A DNA stretch of 64,000 bases, from positions 21,286-85,285 of the forward strand of contig JAMOAW010000016.1 in the NCBI GenBank assembly GCA_039908535.1, written 5' to 3'. Of the stretch, positions 43,298-53,463 are shown piece by piece. The position numbers were made by a program, and so were the translations under genes. Source of the DNA: JAMOAW01 sp039908535. GTDB lineage: Bacteria; Pseudomonadota; Magnetococcia; Magnetococcales; JADFZT01. Each line of letters opens with the position of its first letter. Position 1 is the first letter of the stretch. The notes beneath the pieces are model-generated. The model ran no database searches. It was given only the letters and a program-made list of their open reading frames with translations, and had not been told where the DNA came from.

Positions 43298-46200
43298 ATG
43301 ATTCGGGGCATAGCAAGGTCGCTGGGCATCCTATTGTTGGCTATCGTTAGTATTCTCCTGACCTTCCAAAGCGATTGGGGCCGGGAGCAATTGACGCGAT
43401 ACCTTGCTGCACTTTTATCCAGCAAAACCCATTCCGTTCAGATAGAACATTTAAACGGAACCCTTCCTTTTGATATCTCCTTGGAGCACTTAACCTTTGC
43501 CGATGCACAGGGGGTTTGGTTGGAGATGGATCAACTCCATCTGGATTGGTCCTTTGTCGATCTATTGCAAGGCCGTTTGCATATCACCAATTTAGCGGTA
43601 AATAAATTCATTTTGCATCATTTACCTAGCTATCCTCCTGAAGAGCAGCACGAAGAGTTCTCTTCCTCTCCAGAACTCTCTTCCAACCAGTGGTCCGCTT
43701 TTTTAAAAAATAATTTCCCCAACATTGAACAATTATCTATCCATCGCCTGGAATTGGGTGAGGCCGTTATGGGAAAGGCGGCGGTGTTGGGTATTCAGGG
43801 AGGTGTTTGGAAGGCCATCCAGACCCATCCAAAGCTGGGCATTCAACTCTCTGTCCAGCGCCTGGATGAAGATTCTGCCAACTTAACGGCCCAACTTCAA
43901 ATCGATCTTCAGGCACAAACCATGGCCGTGGATCTCAACGGTCAGGAGCGCGGCGGTCTGTTGGCCGCTTGGTTAAATGTACCAGAGGCGGGGGAGGCTC
44001 AGATACGACTTCAGGGAGAGGGACCGCTTTCACAATGGCAGGGAGGGTTGGATATCCATCTGGAACGGGTGGGTCATGTGCAGAGCCAAATCCAACTCGC
44101 TTGGGAGGAAAACGCAGGGTTGACAATGGGGGTGCAAGGCTCTACCCAGATACTTTTGACCAGTTTGAATCAACAATTAGCCCCAATTCTTGGACAGATG
44201 CCAACCTTTGCCGCACAAGCCAGATGGTTGCCAATCGGGGATATTCAGGTGGATCACCTCACCTTAGGTCTGGCCATAGGAGAGGTACAGGCTGCGGGAG
44301 AGATTACATCTCAAGGGCAGGTGCAGGCTAAAGGTCAGATAGCGACAGACTCTGTGGCTTTGCTGTCGGAGTTGGCGGGGGTAGATTTAGCTGGGAATGC
44401 TCTGCATTTAGAGGCCACGGTGGCGGGTAATCTCGCGGATCCAAAAGTCCATTTAAAACTACAAGGGAAGAGCCTACGGGTGGCCACGGTGAATCTGGAA
44501 CAGATAACCGCAGAGGTCGTGCTCTCTGATTTGGTCGGTTCCTCCCCGCTTATTGTCACGGGAAACGGGAATATTCACGCCCTACACCTTAACCATGTAA
44601 CCGCTCCAATGCATTGGCAATTGGCCTTGCAACAGTTTTCCGATGGCCGTTGGCTCTTTTCGGATATCTTAGCCCAGATGGCCGGTTTACAATTGACGGG
44701 TACTACCACCTTGGAGATACCGACGGGTACGGGTACGGGACAATTGAAAGCAACACTGGAGAAAGAGTCGCCGTGGCTTTCGACCTTGGATATGGCGGGC
44801 AAAGGAGGGGTGACGCTTGCCTCTGATTTTAAAATAGAGGAAAAATTTAGCCGGATCGGGATGGATATAAAGGGCGAGATGGTGGAGCTATCCGGGTTGC
44901 CTGAGGTTCTGAGTGCTTTATTGGGTCGCAAGGTACAATTTACCAGTCAGATAGCCATGGTGGTTGACAAAGAGGTGTTTTTTTCTCACACCATCTTAGA
45001 GGGTAAAGCGGCGCGTCTGGAAGGCAAGCAGATCAAAATCGATTTATTGCAAGAGAGCCTCTCCGGGAGTTTACGGGTACAGGTGCCTGATGTGGGGGTG
45101 TTGTCCCGTGTGGCCGGGGAAAAATTGGCAGGGAGTCTCCACCTTCTGGGTCGGGTGCACGGAAAATGGGCCGATCCGGTGGTAGAATTGGATGTAAGTG
45201 GCAAACAATTGGCCATATCTGGACAAACCATGGAGCAATTGACCGTCAAAGGGGTCATACGGGATCTCATGCAGCAACCGCAAGGGCATGTGCATGGACA
45301 AGGAGGTATTGCTCAAAAAAAGATAGATCTTGATTCGCTCTTTTTACTGGATGGTTCGACCTTAAAATTAACCGATTTTTCCCTTTCTGGTCTAGGGGCA
45401 ACGGTGGCGGGGGGGATGCAGGTAGAGTTGAATGGAGCACAGGTGACGGGTCAGCTCAAAGGTGAAATCGCTCAGTTGGCTTCGTTGGCGACTTTGCTGC
45501 ATTTGGACCAAGATCTTTCTGGTCGGCTTGGCCTGGATATCCATTTAAAAGCGGGTAAGTCGGGCCAGGAGGCGACTGTTACGGGCACCATCCAGGAGTT
45601 GCAGGGGGGGGCTTTTGGTCGGGTGAGTCAGGTGACGTTTCATGGGAGTGGAGTTGATTTATTGAGTACCCCCCATGGGGAGGGCATCATGCAATTAACC
45701 CATTGGCAGATGGCTGAAGGGCAAGTGGAAGATGCCCACCTAGAAGTGCAAGGGGATCGCCAAGAGATGATGGTCAAAGGTGCTTTCCAGGGTAAAAAGA
45801 ACAAACCGTTGCAGGGTAAAATGGAGAGTCGGATTCGTTTTAAAGAGAACTCGTTAGAGGTACATCTACTCAGCTTGAGCGGTCAATATGCTGGGGAGAA
45901 AATCATCATGGAAGAGCCAACCGATGTTTTGATTGCGGGAAACCAAATCACTTTAGCACCGATAACGGTTGATTTTGGGCCGCACGGACGCTTTCATCTT
46001 CAGGGTAAACAGGGATTGAAGAGCGTAGAGGGGAGATGGGATCTGACCATGCCATTGGCCGATCTTGAACGATGGGGTGGACCTGAAATGACTGGTCAAT
46101 TATTGGTGGAGGGCAAATTATCTGGGACACCGAGCCAACCCATGTTAGAGATGGGGTTGGATATCACCAAAATAAATTTTCAGTCCAAATTGAAAGCCAC

Positions 46201-47659
46201 CGAGATTCCCAAAGCGCACCTTGCGGCCCATTTGGAGGTTCGTGAGGGGGTAGCGCGTTTAGAGGGTACGTTAACCGATCTTTTACAGGAACCCGCCAAA
46301 CTTTCATTGTTGGTTCCGGTGCAATTTTCATTAATTCCAGTGCGTTTTTCCCCTCTTCCAGAAGCCGATGTGGCTGGACAGCTGTTGGGTAGCGTGCCTT
46401 TGGCCCATTTGGATCGCATATTGGGTTTGGATCGACAACGGATGGCGGGTCAAGTGCGGGTGGATTTGACTTTAGCTGGCAAGGCGAAAGAGATTTTTTC
46501 AAACACGGAGCGAGCACCACAATTGGGTGGAAAGATTTTTTTACAAGAAGGCACCTTTGAAAATTTGGATAGTGGCACGGTGCTGGAAAAGATTCAATTG
46601 GAAGCCGTGGCCCAAAATGGCGTTTTTGTCATTCAAAAGATGAGTGCGGGTGATGGGGGGAAAGGCAAGATAGAGGGCAGCGGCGAGGTGCGCTTTAACA
46701 AAGGAATTATCTTTGATATAACAAGCAAAATAACCAATTTTTGGGTGGTTCGCCATGAGGAGATGGGGGCGGTGATGAGTGGTCAGTTGGCGTTCACGGG
46801 TCCGTTGGAGCATTTAGTTTTAACGGGCAAGTTGCATTCTGATCGCGTCATTTTTTTTCTACCTGATCGTCTGGGACCGGATATTGAGACCATTTCTGTG
46901 ACGGAAAGAGGTTTTAAGACCCCTTTCCCGCAGCACAAGCCAGTTGTGCAAGAGGGCGGTATAGATTTAGATTTACAGGTGCTGTTGCCCGGTCAAGTTT
47001 TTGTTCGAGGTCGGGGGTTGGAGTCGGAATGGGGGGGAGATTTTAGGATTCAGGGGACGAGCAACGATCCAAAAATTATGGGCAATTTAAAGGTACGTCG
47101 TGGTATTTTTGATCTGTTGAATCATCGCTTTAAATTAGGAGAAGGGAGTATCGAACTCAGCGGCGTTTCTCCCATTGCCCCAACCATAGATTTATCTGCC
47201 ACCGCTGTAGAAGAAGAGATGACGGCGGTTATACGCGTAGAGGGAGCGGTCACTGCACCGACTCTGACGCTCACCAGCACTCCAGAACTTCCCCAAGACG
47301 AAATTTTATCCAAACTTTTATTTAAACGCAGCACCGACGCCATCTCCCCGGTAGAAGCGGTCAAACTGGCCGCTGCTCTGAACAATTTGCGTGGTGGTGG
47401 ACCTGGCATTTTGGATAAAGTCCGGGAGGCGGTAGGGATCGATACCTTTGAAACCGGCGGGGATACTTTAGAAAGTGGCACGGTTAAGGTTGGAAAATAT
47501 ATTGGCGATAATCTCTTTTTGGAGGTGGAAAAAGGGATGACCGCTGGCAGCGGCAAGGTTCGCGTGGAGATGGAGGTTTTAAAGGATATCAAGGTGAATA
47601 CCGAAGTAGACCAACGACAAAATTCCGCCATTGGCGTGCAGTGGGAGCACCAATATTAA
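43298..47659 (+). CDS. tamB: Translocation and assembly module TamB
   Basis: Very large AsmA-like protein of 1453 residues, anchored by an N-terminal helix (residues about 8-25, LGILLLAIVSILLTF). A long beta-rich repeat body follows; the C-terminal DUF490 domain includes VRGRGLESEWGGDFRIQG, KVRRGIFDLLNHRFKLGEG and KVGKYIGDNLFLEVEKGM near the end. It forms a periplasm-spanning groove, thought to carry lipid, and interacts with TamA. E. coli TamB is about 1259 residues, so this one is longer. AAGGGG precedes the ATG. Confidence 0.95.
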   Translation: MIRGIARSLGILLLAIVSILLTFQSDWGREQLTRYLAALLSSKTHSVQIEHLNGTLPFDISLEHLTFADAQGVWLEMDQLHLDWSFVDLLQGRLHITNLAVNKFILHHLPSYPPEEQHEEFSSSPELSSNQWSAFLKNNFPNIEQLSIHRLELGEAVMGKAAVLGIQGGVWKAIQTHPKLGIQLSVQRLDEDSANLTAQLQIDLQAQTMAVDLNGQERGGLLAAWLNVPEAGEAQIRLQGEGPLSQWQGGLDIHLERVGHVQSQIQLAWEENAGLTMGVQGSTQILLTSLNQQLAPILGQMPTFAAQARWLPIGDIQVDHLTLGLAIGEVQAAGEITSQGQVQAKGQIATDSVALLSELAGVDLAGNALHLEATVAGNLADPKVHLKLQGKSLRVATVNLEQITAEVVLSDLVGSSPLIVTGNGNIHALHLNHVTAPMHWQLALQQFSDGRWLFSDILAQMAGLQLTGTTTLEIPTGTGTGQLKATLEKESPWLSTLDMAGKGGVTLASDFKIEEKFSRIGMDIKGEMVELSGLPEVLSALLGRKVQFTSQIAMVVDKEVFFSHTILEGKAARLEGKQIKIDLLQESLSGSLRVQVPDVGVLSRVAGEKLAGSLHLLGRVHGKWADPVVELDVSGKQLAISGQTMEQLTVKGVIRDLMQQPQGHVHGQGGIAQKKIDLDSLFLLDGSTLKLTDFSLSGLGATVAGGMQVELNGAQVTGQLKGEIAQLASLATLLHLDQDLSGRLGLDIHLKAGKSGQEATVTGTIQELQGGAFGRVSQVTFHGSGVDLLSTPHGEGIMQLTHWQMAEGQVEDAHLEVQGDRQEMMVKGAFQGKKNKPLQGKMESRIRFKENSLEVHLLSLSGQYAGEKIIMEEPTDVLIAGNQITLAPITVDFGPHGRFHLQGKQGLKSVEGRWDLTMPLADLERWGGPEMTGQLLVEGKLSGTPSQPMLEMGLDITKINFQSKLKATEIPKAHLAAHLEVREGVARLEGTLTDLLQEPAKLSLLVPVQFSLIPVRFSPLPEADVAGQLLGSVPLAHLDRILGLDRQRMAGQVRVDLTLAGKAKEIFSNTERAPQLGGKIFLQEGTFENLDSGTVLEKIQLEAVAQNGVFVIQKMSAGDGGKGKIEGSGEVRFNKGIIFDITSKITNFWVVRHEEMGAVMSGQLAFTGPLEHLVLTGKLHSDRVIFFLPDRLGPDIETISVTERGFKTPFPQHKPVVQEGGIDLDLQVLLPGQVFVRGRGLESEWGGDFRIQGTSNDPKIMGNLKVRRGIFDLLNHRFKLGEGSIELSGVSPIAPTIDLSATAVEEEMTAVIRVEGAVTAPTLTLTSTPELPQDEILSKLLFKRSTDAISPVEAVKLAAALNNLRGGGPGILDKVREAVGIDTFETGGDTLESGTVKVGKYIGDNLFLEVEKGMTAGSGKVRVEMEVLKDIKVNTEVDQRQNSAIGVQWEHQY

Positions 47660-47670
47660 GCGGAGTATGC

Positions 47671-47753
47671 GCCCCCTCTTTGTCTTTAATGATTAAAAAA
47701 AAGAGGGGGTCTGGGGGATTCATCCCCCAGGGTTTTTGTCTTTGATTTTTTTT
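47671..47753 (+). repeat. Family A repeat, right-half fragment
   Basis: CCCCCTCTTTGTCTTTAATG-type arm, A-run, GAGGGGGTCTGGGGG and hairpin 3, joined to a complete copy. Confidence 0.85.
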
Positions 47754-47909
47754 ATGTATCGGAAAAATAAAGATCAAGACCTTGGGGGGCGGAGAACCGC
47801 CCCCCAATTCCCCCCACCCTTTTTTTTTAAGTCTTAAAAAAAAGAGGGGGTCTGGGGGATTCATCCCCCAGGATTTTTATCTTTGATTTTTTTTTGCCCG
47901 TAGGACAAA
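47754..47909 (+). repeat. Family A repeat, full copy
   Basis: ATGTATCGGAAAAATAA left end and all four hairpins, the last decayed to GCCCGTAGGAC. Downstream of tamB and oriented with it. Confidence 0.94.
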
Positions 47910-47992
47910 ATATTTTTAAATTGTGTATCATAATCCTGTTATAATAAAATTGAATATTCCTTAAAAAGGTCCCCTTTCCTAAAGGAGGCAAA

Positions 47993-48715
47993 ATGGTCAT
48001 CCGAAGCCGTTTAAAACGACTTTTAATTTTATTTTCTTTATTCTCTTTTTTCTTGATCTTACAAGTCATTGGCATGATTTTTTGTGGACAATCCGCCTTC
48101 GCTGTAGAGGTCGCCCCACGCATAAGTGATCGAGAGATTATCCAAAAACTTACCACGCTTGAGGCCGGACAGGATAAACTGAATCAACGTTTTGAGGATG
48201 TTAATAAACGTTTCGATGATGTCAATAAACGTTTCGATGATGTTAATAAACGTTTCGATGATATCAATAGACGTTTCGATGATATCAATAAACGAATTGA
48301 AGAGAATAATCAATCTATCAACAAAAGAATCGATGATCTTATTCTATTATTTAACAAACGGTTTGAAGAGATCGACAAACGATTTGAGGCGATCGACAAA
48401 CGATTTGAGGCGATCGACAAACGATTTGAGGCGATTGAACGGCGTTTTGAAGAGACAAATCGTCTGATTCTTACTATGTTTGGATCTTTATTGGGTATTA
48501 TTATCTCTTTTATTGGTTTTATCTTATGGGATCGTCAGACGATTTTGAAACCATTAGAAAAACGCATCACCCATAATGAAACAGAAATTAAAACAACTCA
48601 GGAACTCCTGCAAACGCATCTCTCTCTTTTACAAAAGATTCATCTTTCTTTACAAAACATGGCCAAAGACGATCCCAGGCTCTCAGCAGTTTTACGTAGT
48701 ATGTCACTCATGTAA
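47993..48715 (+). CDS. Heptad-repeat coiled-coil membrane protein, function unknown
   Basis: Protein of 240 residues. It has an N-terminal signal-anchor (about 8-35, ending near GQSAFA), then a long coiled coil built of seven-residue repeats: RFDDVNK/RFDDINR units at about 66-105 and RFEAIDK units at about 122-148. A second membrane helix (MFGSLLGIIISFIGFILW, near 160-178) and a short helical tail follow. AAAGGAGG precedes the ATG. The helical architecture suggests a periplasmic stalk. It stands alone between tamB and the chemoreceptor gene. No known family function comes to mind. Confidence 0.85.
   Translation: MVIRSRLKRLLILFSLFSFFLILQVIGMIFCGQSAFAVEVAPRISDREIIQKLTTLEAGQDKLNQRFEDVNKRFDDVNKRFDDVNKRFDDINRRFDDINKRIEENNQSINKRIDDLILLFNKRFEEIDKRFEAIDKRFEAIDKRFEAIERRFEETNRLILTMFGSLLGIIISFIGFILWDRQTILKPLEKRITHNETEIKTTQELLQTHLSLLQKIHLSLQNMAKDDPRLSAVLRSMSLM
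48186..48440 (+). repeat. 21-base tandem DNA repeats inside the coiled-coil gene
   Basis: About five AACGTTTCGATGATGTTAAT-type units (48186-48300) and about four AAACGATTTGAGGCGATCGA-type units (48355-48440), each 21 bases so the frame is kept. Recent identical units suggest slippage or gene conversion. Confidence 0.85.
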
Positions 48716-48847
48716 AAAAAATAGCAATATTATCTATGATTTTACCAAAATAAATTATTTTCTTGTATTATATTCATTATTTTGATAAATATTTTTTTGT
48801 TACATATTTTTACTTTGTTCTCGACAACAAAATTCAAGGAGATATGC

Positions 48848-50899
48848 ATGATGAAAGATTTAAAATTGGGGGTAAAGCTTGGCTTGTCTTTCGGAGTAGT
48901 CCTACTTCTTACCATTGCGGTAGCCCTGACGGGTTACAATGGTTTGATGGGACTGGCAGACCGAATCGACAAGAACAATGATATGGCCGCACTATTGGAT
49001 AGTCTTGGAGGAATCACACGAGCAGAAAAAGATTTTATGATCTCTAAAGAGTATGCCCTATTGGAAGAGGGATTAAAAGCCATGGAGGCCATGAAAAATC
49101 AAGCCATGCTAACCCGAGATCAAAAATTCAAGGCCCAAGAGGACAAGGCGGAGATGGATCAGGTGATTGCGGAAGCGGATACCAATGAAAAGGCCTTTCA
49201 AAGTTATGTCGATCTCCAGAGAAAACGGGATGAGGCGATGACAAAAATCAGAGAGGCCGCCAGGATGGTAAATAAAGAAACGGCTGCTTTGGCAGAGAAT
49301 CAATCCAAAAAATTGGAAGAACAACTCGCAGAACTTGCGGGTAAGGGTGGGATTGCCTTGGACCCATCCTCCTTGGCTGAAAAACAAGCCAAGCTACCAG
49401 ATCGCATCGAAAAGATTCATGCCTCTAATGAAATCATTATCTCTCTTAAAGAGGGTCGTATCGGCGAAAAAGAGGTGATTATCTCTCGCGGCAGGGATGA
49501 AGAGCAGTTAAAACGGGCCTTGAGTGGTGCGGATAAAGCTTTAAAAATCGCTCAGGAATTGCTCCCAAAATTTACACAACAGGTCAATATCGACCAAGTA
49601 AAATTGGTGATTGCGGCTATCCAATCTTACCAAAAAGAGTTTGATGGGATGCTGGGGGCGATGAAGGAGCAGGATAAAATTGAAAAAGAGATGGTAAGCA
49701 GCTTAAAAACGATGGAAGATAAGATTGATAAGACGATAACCGGACAAAAGAAAAAGGCCGCAGATCAAGTCACCTCCTCTATCTCTATCATTTCCATTGT
49801 TAGCCTGGGGGCAGTGGTCCTTGGTCTGTTAATTGCAGTATTTCTCACTCGAATGATTGTCACTGCCTTGACGTTGGGTGTGGCGTTTGCTCGTCGCATT
49901 GCCGATGGCGATTTGACGGCAACGATTGATTTGGATCAAAAAGATGAAGTGGGTCAATTGGCCAAAGCACTGCAAGATATGGTGGACAAATTACGTCAAA
50001 TCATCGGCGAAATGATCACAGCGGCCGACCAAGTGGCGGTGGGAAGCAACGAAATTTCCGATTCGGCGCAAAATCTCTCCCAAGGGGCCACCGAGCAGGC
50101 CGCCTCTATCGAAGAGACCTCTTCAGCCATGGAAGAGATGGCCTCGAACATTCAACAAAACACCGACAACGCCAACACCACCCAAAATATTTCGCAGCAA
50201 GCCGCTCAAGATGCCGCCGAGGGTGGCAAAGCGGTTGGGGAATCGGTAAACGCCATGAAAGAGATCGCCTCCAAAATTGGTATCATTGAAGAGATTGCCC
50301 GGCAAACCAATCTATTGGCTCTCAATGCCGCCATTGAAGCGGCCCGGGCTGGTGAACACGGGAAAGGGTTTGCCGTGGTGGCCGCTGAGGTGCGCAAATT
50401 GGCCGAACGCAGTCAAACTGCGGCAGGCGAAATCAGCCACTTGTCCTCGTCTAGCGTGGAAGTTGCAGAAAAGGCCGGGGCGATTATCAATAAATTGGTC
50501 CCCGATATCCAAAAAACCGCCGAATTAATTCAAGAGATCGCCGCCTCTAGCCAAGAACAAAATCAGGGGGCATCCCAAGTCAATCAGGCAATTCAACAAC
50601 TGGACCAAGTGATTCAACAAAACGCTGGGGCCTCAGAAGAGATGGCCGCCACTGCCGAAGAGTTGAGCGCGCAGGCGGAAACCATGAGCCAAACCATTTC
50701 TTTCTTTAATTTGGGCAATCATGACTCTGCATCAAGACGCCCAACTGCGAGTAAAAAGCCTGTTAGGAAAACCCCACAGATTTCACATCAAATTCAAAAA
50801 CGTGCTCCTACCAAGGCATTGCCAGCTCCTGCCCGGAGTGCTGGGGCAAAGTTAGATATGGGGATGGGTGCTTCGGACGACGAGTTTGAGAGTTTTTAA
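48848..50899 (+). CDS. Methyl-accepting chemotaxis protein
   Basis: Chemoreceptor of about 683 residues with an N-terminal membrane helix (about 12-32), a periplasmic helical sensor region, a second helix (about 310-332, SIVSLGAVVLGLLIAVFL), a HAMP domain and the signalling tip EIARQTNLLALNAAIEAARA. The C-terminal tail is Lys/Ser/Pro-rich and lacks the classic NWETF tether. ATG 48848 (AAGGAG upstream) is chosen; 48851 is equally usable. cheW follows. Ligand unknown. Confidence 0.95.
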   Translation: MMKDLKLGVKLGLSFGVVLLLTIAVALTGYNGLMGLADRIDKNNDMAALLDSLGGITRAEKDFMISKEYALLEEGLKAMEAMKNQAMLTRDQKFKAQEDKAEMDQVIAEADTNEKAFQSYVDLQRKRDEAMTKIREAARMVNKETAALAENQSKKLEEQLAELAGKGGIALDPSSLAEKQAKLPDRIEKIHASNEIIISLKEGRIGEKEVIISRGRDEEQLKRALSGADKALKIAQELLPKFTQQVNIDQVKLVIAAIQSYQKEFDGMLGAMKEQDKIEKEMVSSLKTMEDKIDKTITGQKKKAADQVTSSISIISIVSLGAVVLGLLIAVFLTRMIVTALTLGVAFARRIADGDLTATIDLDQKDEVGQLAKALQDMVDKLRQIIGEMITAADQVAVGSNEISDSAQNLSQGATEQAASIEETSSAMEEMASNIQQNTDNANTTQNISQQAAQDAAEGGKAVGESVNAMKEIASKIGIIEEIARQTNLLALNAAIEAARAGEHGKGFAVVAAEVRKLAERSQTAAGEISHLSSSSVEVAEKAGAIINKLVPDIQKTAELIQEIAASSQEQNQGASQVNQAIQQLDQVIQQNAGASEEMAATAEELSAQAETMSQTISFFNLGNHDSASRRPTASKKPVRKTPQISHQIQKRAPTKALPAPARSAGAKLDMGMGASDDEFESF

Positions 50900-50902
50900 A
50901 AT

Positions 50903-50956
50903 CTTTTTTTTTGGGGGGGGGTGAAACACCCCCCAAATTCCCCCGCCCTTTTTTTA
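50903..50956 (+). repeat. Family A fragment
   Basis: GGGGGGGGGTGAAACACCCCCC with an AATTCCCCCGCCC arm, a remnant of hairpin 1 and half of hairpin 2 between the receptor and cheW. Confidence 0.65.
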
Positions 50957-50987
50957 TTCATGTGGCAGTTATATAGGAGAAGAGTCG

Positions 50988-51497
50988 ATGAGCGTTTCTA
51001 CAATTACAGAACCAACCCAATTTTTAACCTTTCATTTAGCCTCGGAGGTATTTGCCATTGATATCTCCAAAATAAAAGAGGTTCTAGAATATACCAACAT
51101 GACCACCATTCCCAGGGTGCCAGATTATATGAATGGGGTCATCAACTTGCGTGGTAGTGTTGTGCCAGTCGTGGATATGCGTTTAAAGTTTGGCATGCCC
51201 AAAAGTCAACGAACGGTCAATACCTGCATCATCATCATTGAAGTGGTGCAGGAGTCGGGAACTGTGGTCATTGGGGCCATGGCCGACTCGGTCAAAGAGG
51301 TGATGGAACTTCAACCCAACCATATCGAACCAGCCCCAAAGATTGGTACGGGGTTACGCACGGATTATATTTTGGGCATGGGAAAACAGGCGGATCATTT
51401 TGTCATTCTTTTGGATACCGATAAAATATTCTCAGTGGAAGAGTTTCATGCGTTGCAAAGCGCAGGGGCGATGAACAATACCAACAAGGCGGCGTAA
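50988..51497 (+). CDS. cheW: Chemotaxis coupling protein CheW
   Basis: CheW of 169 residues that links receptors to CheA. It shows TFHLASEVFAIDISKIKEVLE, TTIPRVPDYMNGVINLRGSVVPVVDMR, ADSVKEVMEL and DYILGMGKQADHFVILLD. AGGAG lies ahead of the ATG. It follows the receptor gene directly, 18 kb from the cheA cluster. Confidence 0.95.
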   Translation: MSVSTITEPTQFLTFHLASEVFAIDISKIKEVLEYTNMTTIPRVPDYMNGVINLRGSVVPVVDMRLKFGMPKSQRTVNTCIIIIEVVQESGTVVIGAMADSVKEVMELQPNHIEPAPKIGTGLRTDYILGMGKQADHFVILLDTDKIFSVEEFHALQSAGAMNNTNKAA

Positions 51498-51503
51498 TTT
51501 TTA

Positions 51504-51653
51504 ATGTATCGGAAAAGAGCTTGGGTGGGTGGGGGCGGAGAACCGCCCCCACCCACCCTTTTCTTTGAATATTTAAAAAAAAGAGGGGGTCTGGGGGATT
51601 CATCCCCCAGGGTTTTGATTTTGATTTTTTTTTGCCCGCAGGGCACTATGTTC
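51504..51653 (+). repeat. Family A repeat, full copy, first of a tandem
   Basis: Left end ATGTATCGGAAAAGAGCTTG, hairpin 1 as GGTGGGGGCGG/CCGCCCCCACC, and hairpins 2-4. It runs into a short form. Confidence 0.93.
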
Positions 51654-51751
51654 ATGAAAAACAAAAAAACAAGACCTTGGGGGGCGGAGAACCGCCCCCC
51701 AATTCCCCCCACCCTTTTTTTTTAATTTTTTGCCCGCAAGGCATCATATTC
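51654..51751 (+). repeat. Family A repeat, short form
   Basis: Same internal jump from hairpin 2 to hairpin 4 as at 30758 and 53464, with a trimmed left end (ATGAAAAACAAAAAAACAAG). Convergent gap between cheW and fadL. Confidence 0.92.
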
Positions 51752-51756
51752 TAATT

Positions 51757-53013
51757 CTAAAATTTACGACTCCAACTTAACTCCAACTCGTTCTGCTTCA
51801 TCTCCAATGAGCCGGTCTGATTGGGGGTGTTGGGGTTGGAGCCGGGAAGTTTTTCATAAAAAGCGTGCATGGCGGCAAAGTTGATTTCATCTTTGTCATT
51901 AAGCTTATAAGTAAAGCCTGCCGTTACATGATCGGTCACCGTAGCTGGAGCCAAAATGTTAAACAAAGCCTGTCCACCAGAAAGCACGTCTGAGGCCTTG
52001 CTGTACCCAGCCCGCAAAGTCCAGTCGTTGTTCATCACCCACTGCATTCCTAACTTATAGACGGTCATATCTTCCCAACCGAATCCCAGTCCATCCGATC
52101 CACCCAGAGCCCCGGGGGTCATAAAAACGCCGTTGGAATTTGCCAACGATTTGATATCTCCGAAGAAAATATGCTGAACATCCAGCACGGTGGTCCATGA
52201 TGGTGTCAGTTTATAAGCCAAACCGGCGTTAAAGATAGGAGGGATATCAAAGCTCCCTTCTTCTGCAATCAATCCTTGATAATCCTCATATTTCGTCATC
52301 CAAAGACGGCTTTGATAAGAGATACCCGCCGAGAGATCGGGAGTCAGTTGGCCATACCAGCCAACCCGCACCCCTCCACCGTAAGACCAATCATGCCCCT
52401 TATTGGTCACCTGATCTGGGTGTATAGAGAGACCTTGAAAGGCCTCCAACCCCTGAGTTTCAACGTTTTGAACCGCCAGAATAGGAGCGATACCCAAAGA
52501 GTGATTCGGAGCTATTTTATGGGCCAGAGAAAGGCCGATAAACATTTGCATCAAATCGATGCCCGTTGGCGCGCTACCGGCACCAAAATTGGCAAAGACA
52601 GCCGAATCATATTCGGTATTCATTCCCCCATTGCCGCCAATACTGATGCCTAAAGAGGTATCATTGGTCAACATTTTGTTGTAACCAATATGGGGAATGA
52701 AAAAAATATCGTTATCGCTTTCATAATACCCTGGAGTGAACGCCCCTGGCGGGGGTGTCGGGTCATCGGCGGTGAAACCACGGGTTGGTAAAAACAAGGC
52801 TATCCCCAAATCCAACCGCTCCCCCATATAGGCCATTAAAGCCGGATTCAAGGCCGTAGCCATGGCATCCATTGGCAAAGCCGTGCCCGCACCAGCCAAA
52901 GATTTGCTCTTACTGCCAAAACCGTGCGCAAAATAGCCATTGCTCGCCAAAACAGAACCAGTGGTCAACAACATCGCCATAGAACATGCCAGACCAAAAT
53001 TTATTTTCGACAT
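51757..53013 (-). CDS. OmpP1/FadL-family outer-membrane protein
   Basis: FadL-type beta-barrel transporter for hydrophobic compounds, 418 residues. It has a signal peptide (about 1-23), then NGYFAHGFGSKSKSLAGAGTAL and ATALNPALMA at the start of the mature protein, which is the usual N-terminal hatch region, and it ends in an aromatic residue (SWSRKF). AAAGGAG precedes the ATG. It may take up fatty acids or aromatic substrates. Monocistronic on the minus strand. Confidence 0.92.
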   Translation of the reverse strand: MSKINFGLACSMAMLLTTGSVLASNGYFAHGFGSKSKSLAGAGTALPMDAMATALNPALMAYMGERLDLGIALFLPTRGFTADDPTPPPGAFTPGYYESDNDIFFIPHIGYNKMLTNDTSLGISIGGNGGMNTEYDSAVFANFGAGSAPTGIDLMQMFIGLSLAHKIAPNHSLGIAPILAVQNVETQGLEAFQGLSIHPDQVTNKGHDWSYGGGVRVGWYGQLTPDLSAGISYQSRLWMTKYEDYQGLIAEEGSFDIPPIFNAGLAYKLTPSWTTVLDVQHIFFGDIKSLANSNGVFMTPGALGGSDGLGFGWEDMTVYKLGMQWVMNNDWTLRAGYSKASDVLSGGQALFNILAPATVTDHVTAGFTYKLNDKDEINFAAMHAFYEKLPGSNPNTPNQTGSLEMKQNELELSWSRKF

Positions 53014-53313
53014 CGTTCACATCTCCTTTTACATAGAAAACATCTTTCAAAAGCAATTCTCTTTATAACGGATTTATCCAAAGGTCAACAAGTTATTCGT
53101 AAACTCCATTTTTTTACACATAAAACAAATTAGTGACATAGTTACTAAAGTATGGCAAGCGATGAAAGCTCTCACCCCCCCAAAAAAAAGCATCGCCCTC
53201 TCATTTATCCCTATACATAAATAAAATATTTATTAAAATCAAAAATTAAAAGAGAATTTCAGAATTTCTTGCATTCAATATAATAATCCAACTATTCTGA
53301 TTATGAAATGTTC
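53014..53313. other. Gene-free AT-rich gap upstream of fadL
   Basis: No gene seen. The promoter of the fadL gene must lie here but no strong match was found. ATGTTC at 53308 directly precedes the next repeat copy. Confidence 0.4.
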
Positions 53314-53463
53314 ATGTATCGGAAAAATTAAAATCAAGACCTTGGGGGGCGGAGAACCGCCCCCCAATCCCCCCCCCTTTTCTTTTAATTCTTAAAAAAA
53401 AGAGGGGGTCTGGGGGATTCATCCCCCAGGGTTTTGATTTTATGCCCGCAGGGCATTATGTTC
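53314..53463 (+). repeat. Family A repeat, full copy, first of a tandem
   Basis: ATGTATCGGAAAAATTAA left end; all four hairpins. It is bounded by ATGTTC on both sides. Confidence 0.94.
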
